Shown here: in pieces, positions 1-6,540 of the stretch
Layout: each line of letters starts with the position of its first letter
How positions within the stretch are numbered: position 1 is the first letter of the stretch
Assembly: GCA_045594705.1 (NCBI GenBank)
Contig: JAZNZB010000042.1
Coordinates: 1 to 14,858, forward strand
Reading direction: 5' to 3'
Source of the DNA: SVQP01 sp045594705
Lineage (GTDB): Bacteria; Bacillota; Clostridia; Oscillospirales; CAG-272
DNA length: 14,858 bases
Translations under genes and position numbers: made by a program
The notes under the pieces: model-generated
What the model was told of the DNA's origin: nothing
Databases searched by the model: none
The model's input: the letters and a program-made list of their open reading frames with translations, nothing else

Positions 1-36
1 AAAAAGAGTCGCAGCTCCAAGCTGCCACGCTTTTTT
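1..36 (-). terminator. Intrinsic terminator after jag
   Basis: An inverted repeat, GTCGCAGCT (8-16) against AGCTGCCAC (20-28), gives a 9-position stem with one C-C mismatch and a 3-nt loop. On the minus strand it is followed by a short T run (A run at 1-5 on the plus strand). It begins within a few bases of the jag stop codon, so it should end the yidC-jag transcript. A T run at 31-36 means it could also act on plus-strand transcripts. Confidence 0.7.
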
Positions 37-38
37 GG

Positions 39-731
39 TCAGTATTCCTCGCCAAAGGATGCGAATTCCTCGCTCTTTCCCTTCTTAGCCTGCTTTTCCT
101 CCAGGTAGATCACGATCTTACGGTTGTTCTCCGAACCGATCGAGTTGGTGGAAACGCCCTCGATGTGCTGAATCTCGGAGTGAATGATTCTTCTCTCGTA
201 AGGATTCATGGGCTCGAGCATGACGCTCTTCTTGTACTTGAGTACCTTGTCTGCCATTCTTCTGGCCAGGTTGCGCAGGGTCATCTCTCTCTTTGCACGA
301 TAGCCCTCAACGTCAACCGTGATCTTGACGTACTCTCTCTTAACGCCATCCTCTTTCTTGTTGGCAGCCAGGTTGGCCAGATACTGAAGCGAATCCAGCG
401 TATCACCGTGGTGACCGATCAGAACGCCTGCGTTCTCACCGTCAATGTTGATCACCTTGTCGTCGTTGTTGCCGTCACTCAAAGTCACACTCAGGTCAAG
501 CTCCATATCCGCCACCAGCTTCTTGAGAAATTCAAGTGCCAGGTATTCGCCACCCACAGTATAGCTTGCGCTGATCTTTGCAGGAACTGCACCAATGCCG
601 AACAAGCCCTTCTTAGGCTCCTCCAGAACGGTATATTCAATCTTATCTGCGCTTTGAGCACCCAACTCAGCCACTGCCTTGGCAACGGCTTCTTCAATGG
701 TCTTTGCGCTTACAACAGTTTCTTTTCTCAC
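39..731 (-). CDS. jag: Jag/KhpB (EloR) RNA-binding protein
   Basis: This 230-residue protein matches the three-domain Jag layout. A Jag N-terminal domain covers about 4-55 and includes KKGLFGIG at 41-47. A type II KH domain covers about 80-145, with GHHG at 106-109 as the GxxG RNA-contact loop. An R3H domain covers about 147-212, with R180-x3-H184. In Firmicutes, KhpB pairs with KhpA, binds RNA and influences cell elongation and division; that role is family knowledge. The linker between the N-domain and KH is short. The start codon is GTG at 729-731 with an AAGAGG ribosome site about 8 nt upstream. It begins 21 bp after the yidC stop, so the two are probably co-transcribed, as in most Firmicutes. 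A terminator lies directly downstream. Confidence 0.95.
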   Translation of the reverse strand: MRKETVVSAKTIEEAVAKAVAELGAQSADKIEYTVLEEPKKGLFGIGAVPAKISASYTVGGEYLALEFLKKLVADMELDLSVTLSDGNNDDKVINIDGENAGVLIGHHGDTLDSLQYLANLAANKKEDGVKREYVKITVDVEGYRAKREMTLRNLARRMADKVLKYKKSVMLEPMNPYERRIIHSEIQHIEGVSTNSIGSENNRKIVIYLEEKQAKKGKSEEFASFGEEY

Positions 732-752
732 AATTATATCCTCTTGTCAGTC

Positions 753-2537
753 TTATGAATTTGTATCATCGGACGCATCGGTCTTTTCCTGCTTATCCGA
801 TTCGTCCTTGAGCGGCTCAGCCATAGCGGGAGCCTTCTTATTCTTGTTCTTGGTCTCGGGTTGCTCTTCCTCGTCCTCAGAGGTTGCGGGACGGCCGATA
901 TAGTTGCCCTTGGCATCATACTCGTCGTCATCAATGTGGTGCAGAGATCTGACGTTGGGGTTTCTCGTACCGCTGCCGCTTGACTTTACGGGCTTGGGAT
1001 TCTTGCCGTACAGCTCCTTTTCTGCTGCCTTATAATCTGCCTCGGTAAACACCGGGATAGGCATAGCCTTCTTCATAATCAACTGCTTGACCGTGCCCAG
1101 CACACTCTTGAACATCCAGTAGATACCTACTGCTGCAGGAACGATGAATGCGATATAAACCGACATCAAAGGCATCATGAAGTCCATCATGCTGTTGGAG
1201 CAGCCGGTAGCCTTGTCGTTTTCTGCGGTGGTGGGCTGATAGGTCAGCTTTCTGTTGATCTTCATGGAGCTAAAGTATACCACAAAGGTCAGTACGGGCA
1301 CAAGCAGCAGCCACCAGTGGCCTGCAAAGAATTCACCGCCGCCGGTCACAGCCGACCAGGGAGTCAGACCCATATTCCAGCTGCCGATATTGAAGCTGGG
1401 AATACCTGCGGTCACGATCTCCTCCAGCGCATCAAAGCAAGACTCGGCATTGGAGAAGTAGGAGAAGGACTTCAAGCTCTCAAAAGCATCGATGCCCTGC
1501 TCTCCAAGCTTGGAAAGGATCTCAATGGTGCCTCTCTCGGAGGACAGCGTGCCGCCAAAGCCGCCTGCCGCCACAGAGGTGGTGAAATACTGCGTAATGG
1601 CAGAAGAAAATGCCTTGGCCTGACCCAGCACGTAGAACGCAGGGTCAATGACCACGTAATACAGTGCCATTACGATGGGCAGCTGGAGCAAAAGAGGCAA
1701 GCAACCGCTCATGGGGTTGAAGTTCTCTTTCTGATAAAGCTCCTGGATCTCCTGGTTGACCTTTTGCAGCGTCGCCTGGTCATTTCTTCCCTTATAGCGA
1801 TTGCGGATGGCCATTTCCTTGGGACGAAGCTTTGCCTGCTTGATCGAGTTCTTCTGCTGCGAAATTGCAAAGGGCAGCATCAGGATCTCAATGATAAGGC
1901 CAAAATACAGAAGGGACAGAATATAGTTGTTTGTGCCGAAGGTCAGGTACTTGGTTGCCCAGTTGAGTGCAAAGCCGATGGCACGCAAAATGGCATCCAG
2001 GAAGTTACCGTTGTTCTCAAGGTCGACCTCGGTCTGCATTTCTCTGATGATCTCTTCAGCATCCTCAACCGTCAGCTTTTCGGGAATGGTCACGTCCTTC
2101 TTGGAAATCTCCTCGGCGTCACGCAGAATCTGCAGTGCGTAAGCACTTGCTTCGCTCCAATCCGCCATTTCGACAAAGCCCTCCTCGATCGACAGCGTGC
2201 TGTCAAACGCGAAGTCGCCCTTATCGTTCAGATAGCTTTCCTTGTACTTCAGATGCTTTCCGACTGCGTTCTTTGCGCAAGCCGCCAAAAACAGCTGACG
2301 TGCCGAATCGTTGGATGCAAGCAGCCCGGCGATGTCCTCGATCGTATCGTCGTCGAGTGTTGCAGCAGGCATGTCTGCCTCAGGGGCAGCGGTTTGTTCC
2401 TCAGTGGTTTGCTCCGGAGTGGTTTCTTCCTCGGCAAATGCAACGGGCACAGTAACGCCGACCAGCACAAACGCCAGCAAAAGACCGGCGATCAGTTTTA
2501 CAAACACAGACTTTACGTCTCGATTGTTCATAGTCAT
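753..2537 (-). CDS. yidC: YidC/Oxa1-family membrane protein insertase, enlarged form
   Basis: The 594-residue product inserts and folds membrane proteins, alone or with SecYEG. I start it at ATG 2535-2537 because AAAGGA lies about 5 nt upstream; the frame could extend to a TTG at 2558, but that lies inside a hairpin. Residues 12-35 form a signal peptide ending AFA-EE with no lipobox cysteine. An extracytoplasmic region of about 150 residues follows. The insertase core begins near residue 203 with a first core helix, then a cytoplasmic coiled-coil hairpin, NPMSGCLPLLLQLPIVMALYY, and later helices around WWLLLVPVLTFVVYF and MMPLMSVYIAFIVPAAVGIYW. About 100 extra residues lie between the second and third core helices. 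The last ~100 residues are a charged, probably cytoplasmic tail. Gram-positive SpoIIIJ/YidC proteins are usually 220-330 residues. E217 occupies the position of the conserved groove arginine. Confidence 0.95.
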   Translation of the reverse strand: MTMNNRDVKSVFVKLIAGLLLAFVLVGVTVPVAFAEEETTPEQTTEEQTAAPEADMPAATLDDDTIEDIAGLLASNDSARQLFLAACAKNAVGKHLKYKESYLNDKGDFAFDSTLSIEEGFVEMADWSEASAYALQILRDAEEISKKDVTIPEKLTVEDAEEIIREMQTEVDLENNGNFLDAILRAIGFALNWATKYLTFGTNNYILSLLYFGLIIEILMLPFAISQQKNSIKQAKLRPKEMAIRNRYKGRNDQATLQKVNQEIQELYQKENFNPMSGCLPLLLQLPIVMALYYVVIDPAFYVLGQAKAFSSAITQYFTTSVAAGGFGGTLSSERGTIEILSKLGEQGIDAFESLKSFSYFSNAESCFDALEEIVTAGIPSFNIGSWNMGLTPWSAVTGGGEFFAGHWWLLLVPVLTFVVYFSSMKINRKLTYQPTTAENDKATGCSNSMMDFMMPLMSVYIAFIVPAAVGIYWMFKSVLGTVKQLIMKKAMPIPVFTEADYKAAEKELYGKNPKPVKSSGSGTRNPNVRSLHHIDDDEYDAKGNYIGRPATSEDEEEQPETKNKNKKAPAMAEPLKDESDKQEKTDASDDTNS

Positions 2538-2548
2538 GGTTTTCCTTT

Positions 2549-2589
2549 CTTTACCCAAAAGGTAAAGCTCTTTACCTCAAAGGGTAAAG
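2549..2589 (-). promoter_or_regulatory. Tandem hairpin leader upstream of yidC
   Basis: Two copies of CTTTACC...GGTAAAG stand side by side: 2549-2555 with 2561-2567, and 2570-2576 with 2583-2589. Each forms a 7-bp hairpin with a 5-6 nt loop, and the outer arms can also pair with each other. In the yidC mRNA the second hairpin ends only a few bases before the AAAGGA ribosome site. Both loop regions contain CCTTT, which is complementary to AAAGG of that site. A role in controlling yidC translation is inferred from this geometry only. Confidence 0.5.
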
Positions 2590-2609
2590 AATTCCTCTCA
2601 CGTAATTGT

Positions 2610-2632
2610 GAAGGCTCTTTCGCCTTCTTTTT
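2610..2632 (+). other. Hairpin with T run in the yidD-yidC spacer
   Basis: GAAGGC (2610-2615) pairs with GCCTTC (2622-2627) around a 6-nt loop, followed by TTTTT on the plus strand. This has the form of a weak terminator for antisense transcription, since no plus-strand gene lies here. On the minus strand it would be only a stem-loop in the yidC leader, because no T run follows in that direction. Confidence 0.35.
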
Positions 2633-2678
2633 GGGATCATTCGCCCACATACCTCGCGGAATCCTACAAGGCGGGGCA

Positions 2679-2697
2679 GTTCGATCACGGATCGAAC
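2679..2697. repeat. Perfect 8-bp palindrome over the yidD stop codon
   Basis: GTTCGATC (2679-2686) and GATCGAAC (2690-2697) flank a 3-nt loop. The hairpin covers the TGA stop of yidD at 2685-2687. There is no T run, so it is not a standard terminator. It could affect mRNA stability or processing between yidD and yidC; that is speculation. Confidence 0.4.
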
Positions 2698-2981
2698 GCA
2701 TTGTCACTCTCATCACCGTCAGATTTTTTCGGTTTTTTGTACCGCCATCCCATAGTCTTAAAGCCTGTCATGGGAACGGGATCGTATCCTGCCGGGCAAC
2801 ACGGGTTGCACCGCAGAATTCTCCACGCCGTCAAGAGCGAGGCTACGACAAAGCCACGATGTGTATATGCTTCCAGAGCATAGGCAGAGCACGTAGGCGT
2901 AAACCTACATGTGGGATGCGGCTTGAGCGGAGATAAAAATTTTCTGTAAAAGCGAATGAGTAATCTGCATAAATAATTCAT
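2685..2981 (-). CDS. yidD: YidD membrane protein insertion efficiency factor
   Basis: This small 98-residue protein carries the family signature: CRFTPTCSAYALEA at 25-38 and RILRCNPCCPAGYDPVP at 54-70, with several conserved cysteines. The N-terminus is amphipathic and likely associates with the inner face of the membrane. In E. coli, YidD assists YidC-dependent insertion; its mechanism is not settled. The ATG at 2979-2981 overlaps the rnpA stop codon as ATGA, and AAGGAA lies 6 nt upstream, so translation is probably coupled to rnpA. The C-terminal tail after about residue 80 is polar and not conserved in the family. Its place between rnpA and yidC is the classic one. Confidence 0.95.
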   Translation of the reverse strand: MNYLCRLLIRFYRKFLSPLKPHPTCRFTPTCSAYALEAYTHRGFVVASLLTAWRILRCNPCCPAGYDPVPMTGFKTMGWRYKKPKKSDGDESDNAFDP

Positions 2982-3364
2982 CTTGTTTCCTTGGGATACA
3001 TATCCAGCTTGTGCATCCCCCGAGACAGATCCGCATAGACGTCGCGCGAGGTTTTGCCCGCGATCTCGGGCTTTGCGCTGATCACGATCAGATATCCCGT
3101 TTTAAGCGGTTTTTTCTTGACCAGCTCCCTGTATGCTGCACGAATAATGCGCTTGGCGCGATTGCGCTGCACGGCGCCTCCCACCTTTTTGGTGACAGAC
3201 AGCCCAAGTCTGTTGACGTATTTCTTTTCGGGATGCGCCAGCATCAGCCTTCTGGCAGCATAGTCCTTGAGAACGTAGACGGCAACCGTCCTGCCCACAA
3301 AGCGTCCGCCTTGTCTGAATGCCTTCAGATACAGGTGATTTTCTTTAATTGCGGTTTCCTTCAC
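2978..3364 (-). CDS. rnpA: Ribonuclease P protein component
   Basis: This 128-residue basic protein is the protein subunit of RNase P, which trims the 5' leader of pre-tRNAs together with the RnpB RNA. The diagnostic stretch is NRLGLSVTKKVGGAVQRNRA at 51-70, containing the RNR motif (67-69) followed by AKRIIRAAYRE. The start is GTG at 3362-3364 with a strong AAGGGGG site about 8 nt upstream. The gene follows rpmH at a distance of about 150 bp that contains a terminator-like hairpin. It overlaps yidD by 4 bp. I do not see a convincing separate promoter in the spacer, so it may depend on read-through from rpmH. Confidence 0.96.
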   Translation of the reverse strand: MKETAIKENHLYLKAFRQGGRFVGRTVAVYVLKDYAARRLMLAHPEKKYVNRLGLSVTKKVGGAVQRNRAKRIIRAAYRELVKKKPLKTGYLIVISAKPEIAGKTSRDVYADLSRGMHKLDMYPKETR

Positions 3365-3442
3365 CCTGTATTCCCCCTTGTCTTGTGTCTTTTGTGCGTC
3401 GATCGTTTTTCCGTAGTGTTGTAATTCAATTTTCTACTTCGC

Positions 3443-3494
3443 AAAAAAACCCCGATGACTCATTCTGTGATGTGTAGGTCATCGGCGGTTTTTA
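3443..3494 (-). terminator. Hairpin terminator or attenuator between rpmH and rnpA
   Basis: CCGATGAC (3452-3459) pairs with GTCATCGG (3478-3485) around an 18-nt loop. On the minus strand a run of seven Ts follows (A run at 3443-3449). A second T run on the plus side (about 3489-3493) makes it symmetrical. It lies some 20 bp beyond the rpmH stop and before rnpA. It would let L34 mRNA be made in excess of rnpA-yidD-yidC mRNA if termination is partial. Confidence 0.75.
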
Positions 3495-3515
3495 TGTGTG
3501 ATCCTCAATCGAGAA

Positions 3516-3650
3516 TCAGTATGTCAGTCTCTTTCTGCCCTTTGCACGACGTCTCTTGAGAACGTTTCTGCCGTCAGCGGTCTTCATTCTCTTTCTGAAA
3601 CCGTGCTCCTTCTTTCTCTGACGCTTTTTAGGTTGATAAGTTCTAAGCAT
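3516..3650 (-). CDS. rpmH: 50S ribosomal protein L34
   Basis: A 44-residue, strongly basic protein read from ATG 3648-3650 to TGA 3516-3518. It begins MLRTYQPKKRQRKKEHGFRK and continues with RMKTADGRNVLKRRRAKGRK, matching bacterial L34 along its full length (the family has 44-46 residues). It is a structural protein of the large ribosomal subunit that contacts 23S rRNA. A near-perfect ribosome site, AAGGAGGTG, sits about 7 nt before the start. A strong promoter lies about 85-115 bp upstream. It is the first gene of the minus-strand block and is followed by a terminator-like hairpin. Normally dnaA would lie on its upstream side; here that position is taken by a MATE exporter. Confidence 0.97.
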   Translation of the reverse strand: MLRTYQPKKRQRKKEHGFRKRMKTADGRNVLKRRRAKGRKRLTY

Positions 3651-3732
3651 GTTTGGCACCTCCTTGCTGATCAATATCGGAAGCGTATCGTTTCACAGCC
3701 GACATTTTCGCTTTTACACAATGACATCATAT

Positions 3733-3762
3733 ATTATAAACACAAAACGCGCAAATTGTCAA
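3733..3762 (-). promoter_or_regulatory. Sigma-A promoter for rpmH
   Basis: On the minus strand TTGACA (3757-3762) and TATAAT (3733-3738) are separated by 18 bp. Both hexamers match consensus exactly. The predicted start near 3726 leaves a 5' leader of about 75 nt before rpmH, in which I see no strong conserved structure. AT-rich sequence upstream of the -35 may act as an UP element. Confidence 0.85.
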
Positions 3763-3780
3763 GTGTTTTTTGAAAATTTC

Positions 3781-3802
3781 AAAAGAATTTTCGAAAAAAT
3801 TC
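3781..3802 (-). terminator. Weak possible terminator after the MATE gene
   Basis: GAATTTT (3785-3791) and AAAATTC (3796-3802) form a 7-bp AT-rich stem. On the minus strand its loop is TTCG, a stable tetraloop, and four Ts follow. It begins right after the MATE stop codon. An overlapping alternative hairpin at 3772-3792 would compete with it. Weak stem strength makes efficient termination uncertain. Confidence 0.35.
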
Positions 3803-3804
3803 CC

Positions 3805-5271
3805 TTACATATCCTCTACTCGCACCAAAGGACCGTCTGCAGGCAGCTTTTTGATGGTTTTGTGCCACAAAATAAGCAGGAAAGCCATACTCATGGCGAT
3901 CGACATCAGCTCCGCGATTGGGAACGCCCACCAGATGGCCATCAGTCCGTCCGGCGTTTGCGCCAGCCAAAATGCTACGGGCAACAGCACCACCAGCTGA
4001 CGCGCGATCGACACGAACATGGAAAACAGGCTCTTGCCAAACGCACTGAATACGCCGCCTATGGTGATGGAAATCCCCGCAAAGATAAAGCTGAGCGAAA
4101 TAATGCGCAATGCCTGCACGCCGATGCGCATTTCGGGCGCGCCCTCGGACACGTTGAAGATACCCAGCATCTGCGCGGGAATCAGCTGCATCAACACAAG
4201 GCCGAGCGTCATAAAGCCAACAGCGATCGCGCAGGAAACAATGGCTACGCGCACGATCCTCTTTCTCTTTTGTGCACCGTAATTATAACCCACAATAGGG
4301 ATCAGACCGTTATTGAGACCAAACACCGGCATAAACACATAGCTTTGCAGCTTGAAATAAATGCCCATGACGTTCTGCGCGGCGGTGGTCATGGCACCAA
4401 AGCCGTTGAAGATCAGATTGAGTCCGCCCGTCATGATCGAACCGATCGAGCCCATGACGATGGACGGAATACCGATGACGTAGATCTCCTTGATCAGCTT
4501 CAGGTCCGGCTTGAAGCCCCGGAAGGACAGATGAACTTCCTTGTTGCACTTATGGTTGAGAATGATGCCGAAAATCGCAGACGCGATCTGCCCTATAACA
4601 GTGGCGATCGCCGCACCCGCAACGCCCAACCCAAGGCCAAAAGGCATGGTGATCGCACCGCCGAACAAGGGTGTACCGCCATCTAAAATAAAGAACGGGT
4701 CAAGCACGATATTGATGATTGCACCAAGCCCCTGCGTATACATGGACAGCATGGTATTGCCCGAGGATTGCATCAGCTTTTCGATCATGAGCTGTGCACA
4801 CGATCCAAACGAAAAGATCAGACAAATCGACAGATATTGCACACCGGCATCGACCACTGCGGGGTCGGATTGATTCATGAGCTGCATAAAGGGCTTGACC
4901 GCAAAAATACCCAGCAGCAAAAAGAAAACATAGCTGCAAGCAGCCAAAAACATGCCGTTGGCCGCAATGGCGTTTGCCTTTTTTTGATCCTTCATGCCAA
5001 GATTGCGCGAGATCAGCGCGTTGACGCCGACGCCCGTGCCCACGCCCACCGCGATCTGCAGATTCTGCACGATAAAGGCAATGCTCAGCGCCGCAACTGC
5101 GGGTGACGCGCCCTCTCCCTCATACGGAATATAGGACACGAACATGGTATCCACCACGTTGTAAAACGCCTGCACCAGCATGGATGCGATCATGGGCAGC
5201 GACATATTCAAAAGCAAACGTGTGACGGGCATGGTGCCCATTTTATTTTCTCTTGCGATTTTTTCCGCCAA
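3805..5271 (-). CDS. MATE-family multidrug/cation antiporter
   Basis: A 488-residue, very hydrophobic protein with about twelve membrane helices in two homologous halves. The first begins near residue 20 (NMSLPMIASMLVQAFYNVVD) and the second near 285 (IGIPSIVMGSIGSIMTGGLN). These are MATE hallmarks, and the sequence resembles the MepA/DinF branch common in Clostridia. Such proteins export drugs or metabolites in exchange for Na+ or H+; the substrate cannot be told from sequence. The start is TTG at 5269-5271, chosen because AAGGAAG lies about 7-8 nt upstream. The next ATG, at residue 11, has no good ribosome site. It has its own promoter, diverges from holA, and lies upstream of rpmH on the same strand, where dnaA/oriC is usually found. 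Confidence 0.93.
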   Translation of the reverse strand: MAEKIARENKMGTMPVTRLLLNMSLPMIASMLVQAFYNVVDTMFVSYIPYEGEGASPAVAALSIAFIVQNLQIAVGVGTGVGVNALISRNLGMKDQKKANAIAANGMFLAACSYVFFLLLGIFAVKPFMQLMNQSDPAVVDAGVQYLSICLIFSFGSCAQLMIEKLMQSSGNTMLSMYTQGLGAIINIVLDPFFILDGGTPLFGGAITMPFGLGLGVAGAAIATVIGQIASAIFGIILNHKCNKEVHLSFRGFKPDLKLIKEIYVIGIPSIVMGSIGSIMTGGLNLIFNGFGAMTTAAQNVMGIYFKLQSYVFMPVFGLNNGLIPIVGYNYGAQKRKRIVRVAIVSCAIAVGFMTLGLVLMQLIPAQMLGIFNVSEGAPEMRIGVQALRIISLSFIFAGISITIGGVFSAFGKSLFSMFVSIARQLVVLLPVAFWLAQTPDGLMAIWWAFPIAELMSIAMSMAFLLILWHKTIKKLPADGPLVRVEDM

Positions 5272-5316
5272 TTTTTTACTTCCTTCGTCTTTCTTTGCAA
5301 ATTCAAACTAAACTTC

Positions 5317-5345
5317 ATTATACCACAAATATATACCAGCGTCAA
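5317..5345 (-). promoter_or_regulatory. Promoter for the MATE gene
   Basis: On the minus strand TTGACG (5340-5345) and TATAAT (5317-5322) are spaced 17 bp apart. One base differs from consensus. The predicted start lies roughly 35-40 bp before the TTG start codon. No obvious operator palindrome overlaps it. Confidence 0.8.
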
Positions 5346-5423
5346 TAGTGCCATGTACCAAATTACGTGTTCTCGCTTGGACAAGTTCGGTCATTTTGCA
5401 TTTTGTTTTTCTGCATTATGCAT

Positions 5424-5480
5424 TTTTTCATTGACTTAACAATAAAAAAATGATATAATAAATCCAAAGTCAATGAAAAA
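5424..5480 (+). promoter_or_regulatory. holA promoter bracketed by a 14-bp inverted repeat
   Basis: TTGACT (5431-5436) and TATAAT (5454-5459) are spaced 17 bp apart, with a predicted start near 5466. The arms TTTTTCATTGACTT (5424-5437) and AAGTCAATGAAAAA (5467-5480) are perfect inverted copies. The left arm contains the -35 box and the right arm begins at the predicted transcript start and abuts the GGAGG ribosome site. The promoter call is firm. A regulatory role for the repeat is inferred. Confidence 0.8.
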
Positions 5481-5492
5481 GGAGGGGGATGC

Positions 5493-6524
5493 ATGCACGA
5501 GATCATCAAAGAGGCGGATTTTCGCCGCGAGATCAAAGGCGAGGTGCGCCCTTGTTACTTTTTCTTTGGCGAGGAGGACTACCTCAAAAACGCCGCGCTC
5601 AAGCAGGCGCGCGCCACGCTCGGCGGAGATCCTGCCTTTGATATTTTCAATTACGCCGTCATAGACGGCCGCGAATACAGCGCAGACAAGCTGCTCGACG
5701 TGCTCGCTCCCCCGCCCATGATGGCAGACCGCAAGCTGATCGTTTTGCAGGACCTTGATTTCGGAGATCTCAAGCAAGCCGACTTTACAGAGCTTTGCAC
5801 GGTGCTCGGCACACTGGAGGACTACGACTACAATACGTTGATCATCACCGCAGCCTGCGACGGCTTTGATCCCGGTTCGCTGCCCAAGCGTCCCTCGTCG
5901 CAGCTCAAAGCACTTTGCGAGGTGGCAGTCCCCGTGCATTTTGAACGCTCCACCCCTGCAAAGCTGGCGGCCTGGGCGCAAAAGCACTATGCCGCTCACG
6001 GCGCGCAAGCATCCGCCCCCGTGGCAACCTATACCGTTGAATACTGCGGACGCGACATGTTCTCTCTTGCATCCGAGATCGACAAGATCGCTTGCTATGC
6101 ACTTTCCCACGGGCGAAGCGAGGTGACCGAGGACGACGTCAAGACTGTGGCCACCCCCGCCACCGAATTCGGTGCTTTTGCCTTTGCCAACGCCATTTCC
6201 GAGGGAAGACGCGCAGATGCTCTGCAAATTCTGGACGACATGAAATTCCGCCGTATCGATCCCGTGATCGTCATGGGCGAGGTGATCGGCACTTACAGCG
6301 AGATGCTGATGATCAAAACGCTTTCGGATAAGGGTTATTCCGCCCCCGAGATCGCCGCACAGCTCAAAATGAATGAATACAAGCTCGCCCGCTATCTCAA
6401 GAGCCTGCGCAACGTGCCGACCCGGCGCATACACGCCACCATCCGCGCAGCTGCCTTGGCGGACAGCGAGCTGAAATCCGGCGCAAAAAGCTACGCCCCG
6501 CTTGAAAAACTGATCTGTTCTTAA
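5493..6524 (+). CDS. holA: DNA polymerase III subunit delta
   Basis: The 343-residue product is the delta subunit of the clamp loader, which opens the beta sliding clamp and loads it on DNA. The N-terminal AAA+-like domain starts with PCYFFFGEEDYL at 20-31, the usual HolA opening, where the P-loop is degenerate. The middle region has the expected SEIDKIACYAL at 194-204. The C-terminal helical domain around 225-340 carries the conserved FAFANAI (228-234) and the ILDDMKFRRIDPVIVMGEV stretch (246-264). Length is normal for the family. ATG 5493 is preceded by AAAGGAGG at a 7-nt spacing. It is first in a two-gene operon with the sugar kinase 16 bp downstream; the usual neighbour rpsT is absent. 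Confidence 0.93.
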   Translation: MHEIIKEADFRREIKGEVRPCYFFFGEEDYLKNAALKQARATLGGDPAFDIFNYAVIDGREYSADKLLDVLAPPPMMADRKLIVLQDLDFGDLKQADFTELCTVLGTLEDYDYNTLIITAACDGFDPGSLPKRPSSQLKALCEVAVPVHFERSTPAKLAAWAQKHYAAHGAQASAPVATYTVEYCGRDMFSLASEIDKIACYALSHGRSEVTEDDVKTVATPATEFGAFAFANAISEGRRADALQILDDMKFRRIDPVIVMGEVIGTYSEMLMIKTLSDKGYSAPEIAAQLKMNEYKLARYLKSLRNVPTRRIHATIRAAALADSELKSGAKSYAPLEKLICS

Positions 6525-6540
6525 CATAAAGGAGATAACT

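Noticed and set aside
2538..2558. Longer yidC start at TTG 2558
   Set aside because: It lies inside a hairpin and has a weaker context than ATG 2537, which has AAAGGA at the right distance.
1317..2936. 539-codon plus-strand open frame across yidC and yidD
   Set aside because: It crosses two certain genes and their spacer on the opposite strand and its translation shows no domain.
5272..5492. Replication origin in the AT-rich divergent gap
   Set aside because: No DnaA-box cluster is visible and the AT-richness is explained by two promoters.
5436..6527. 363-codon minus-strand open frame over holA
   Set aside because: holA is clearly identified on the plus strand with promoter and ribosome site; the antisense frame also runs into the holA promoter.
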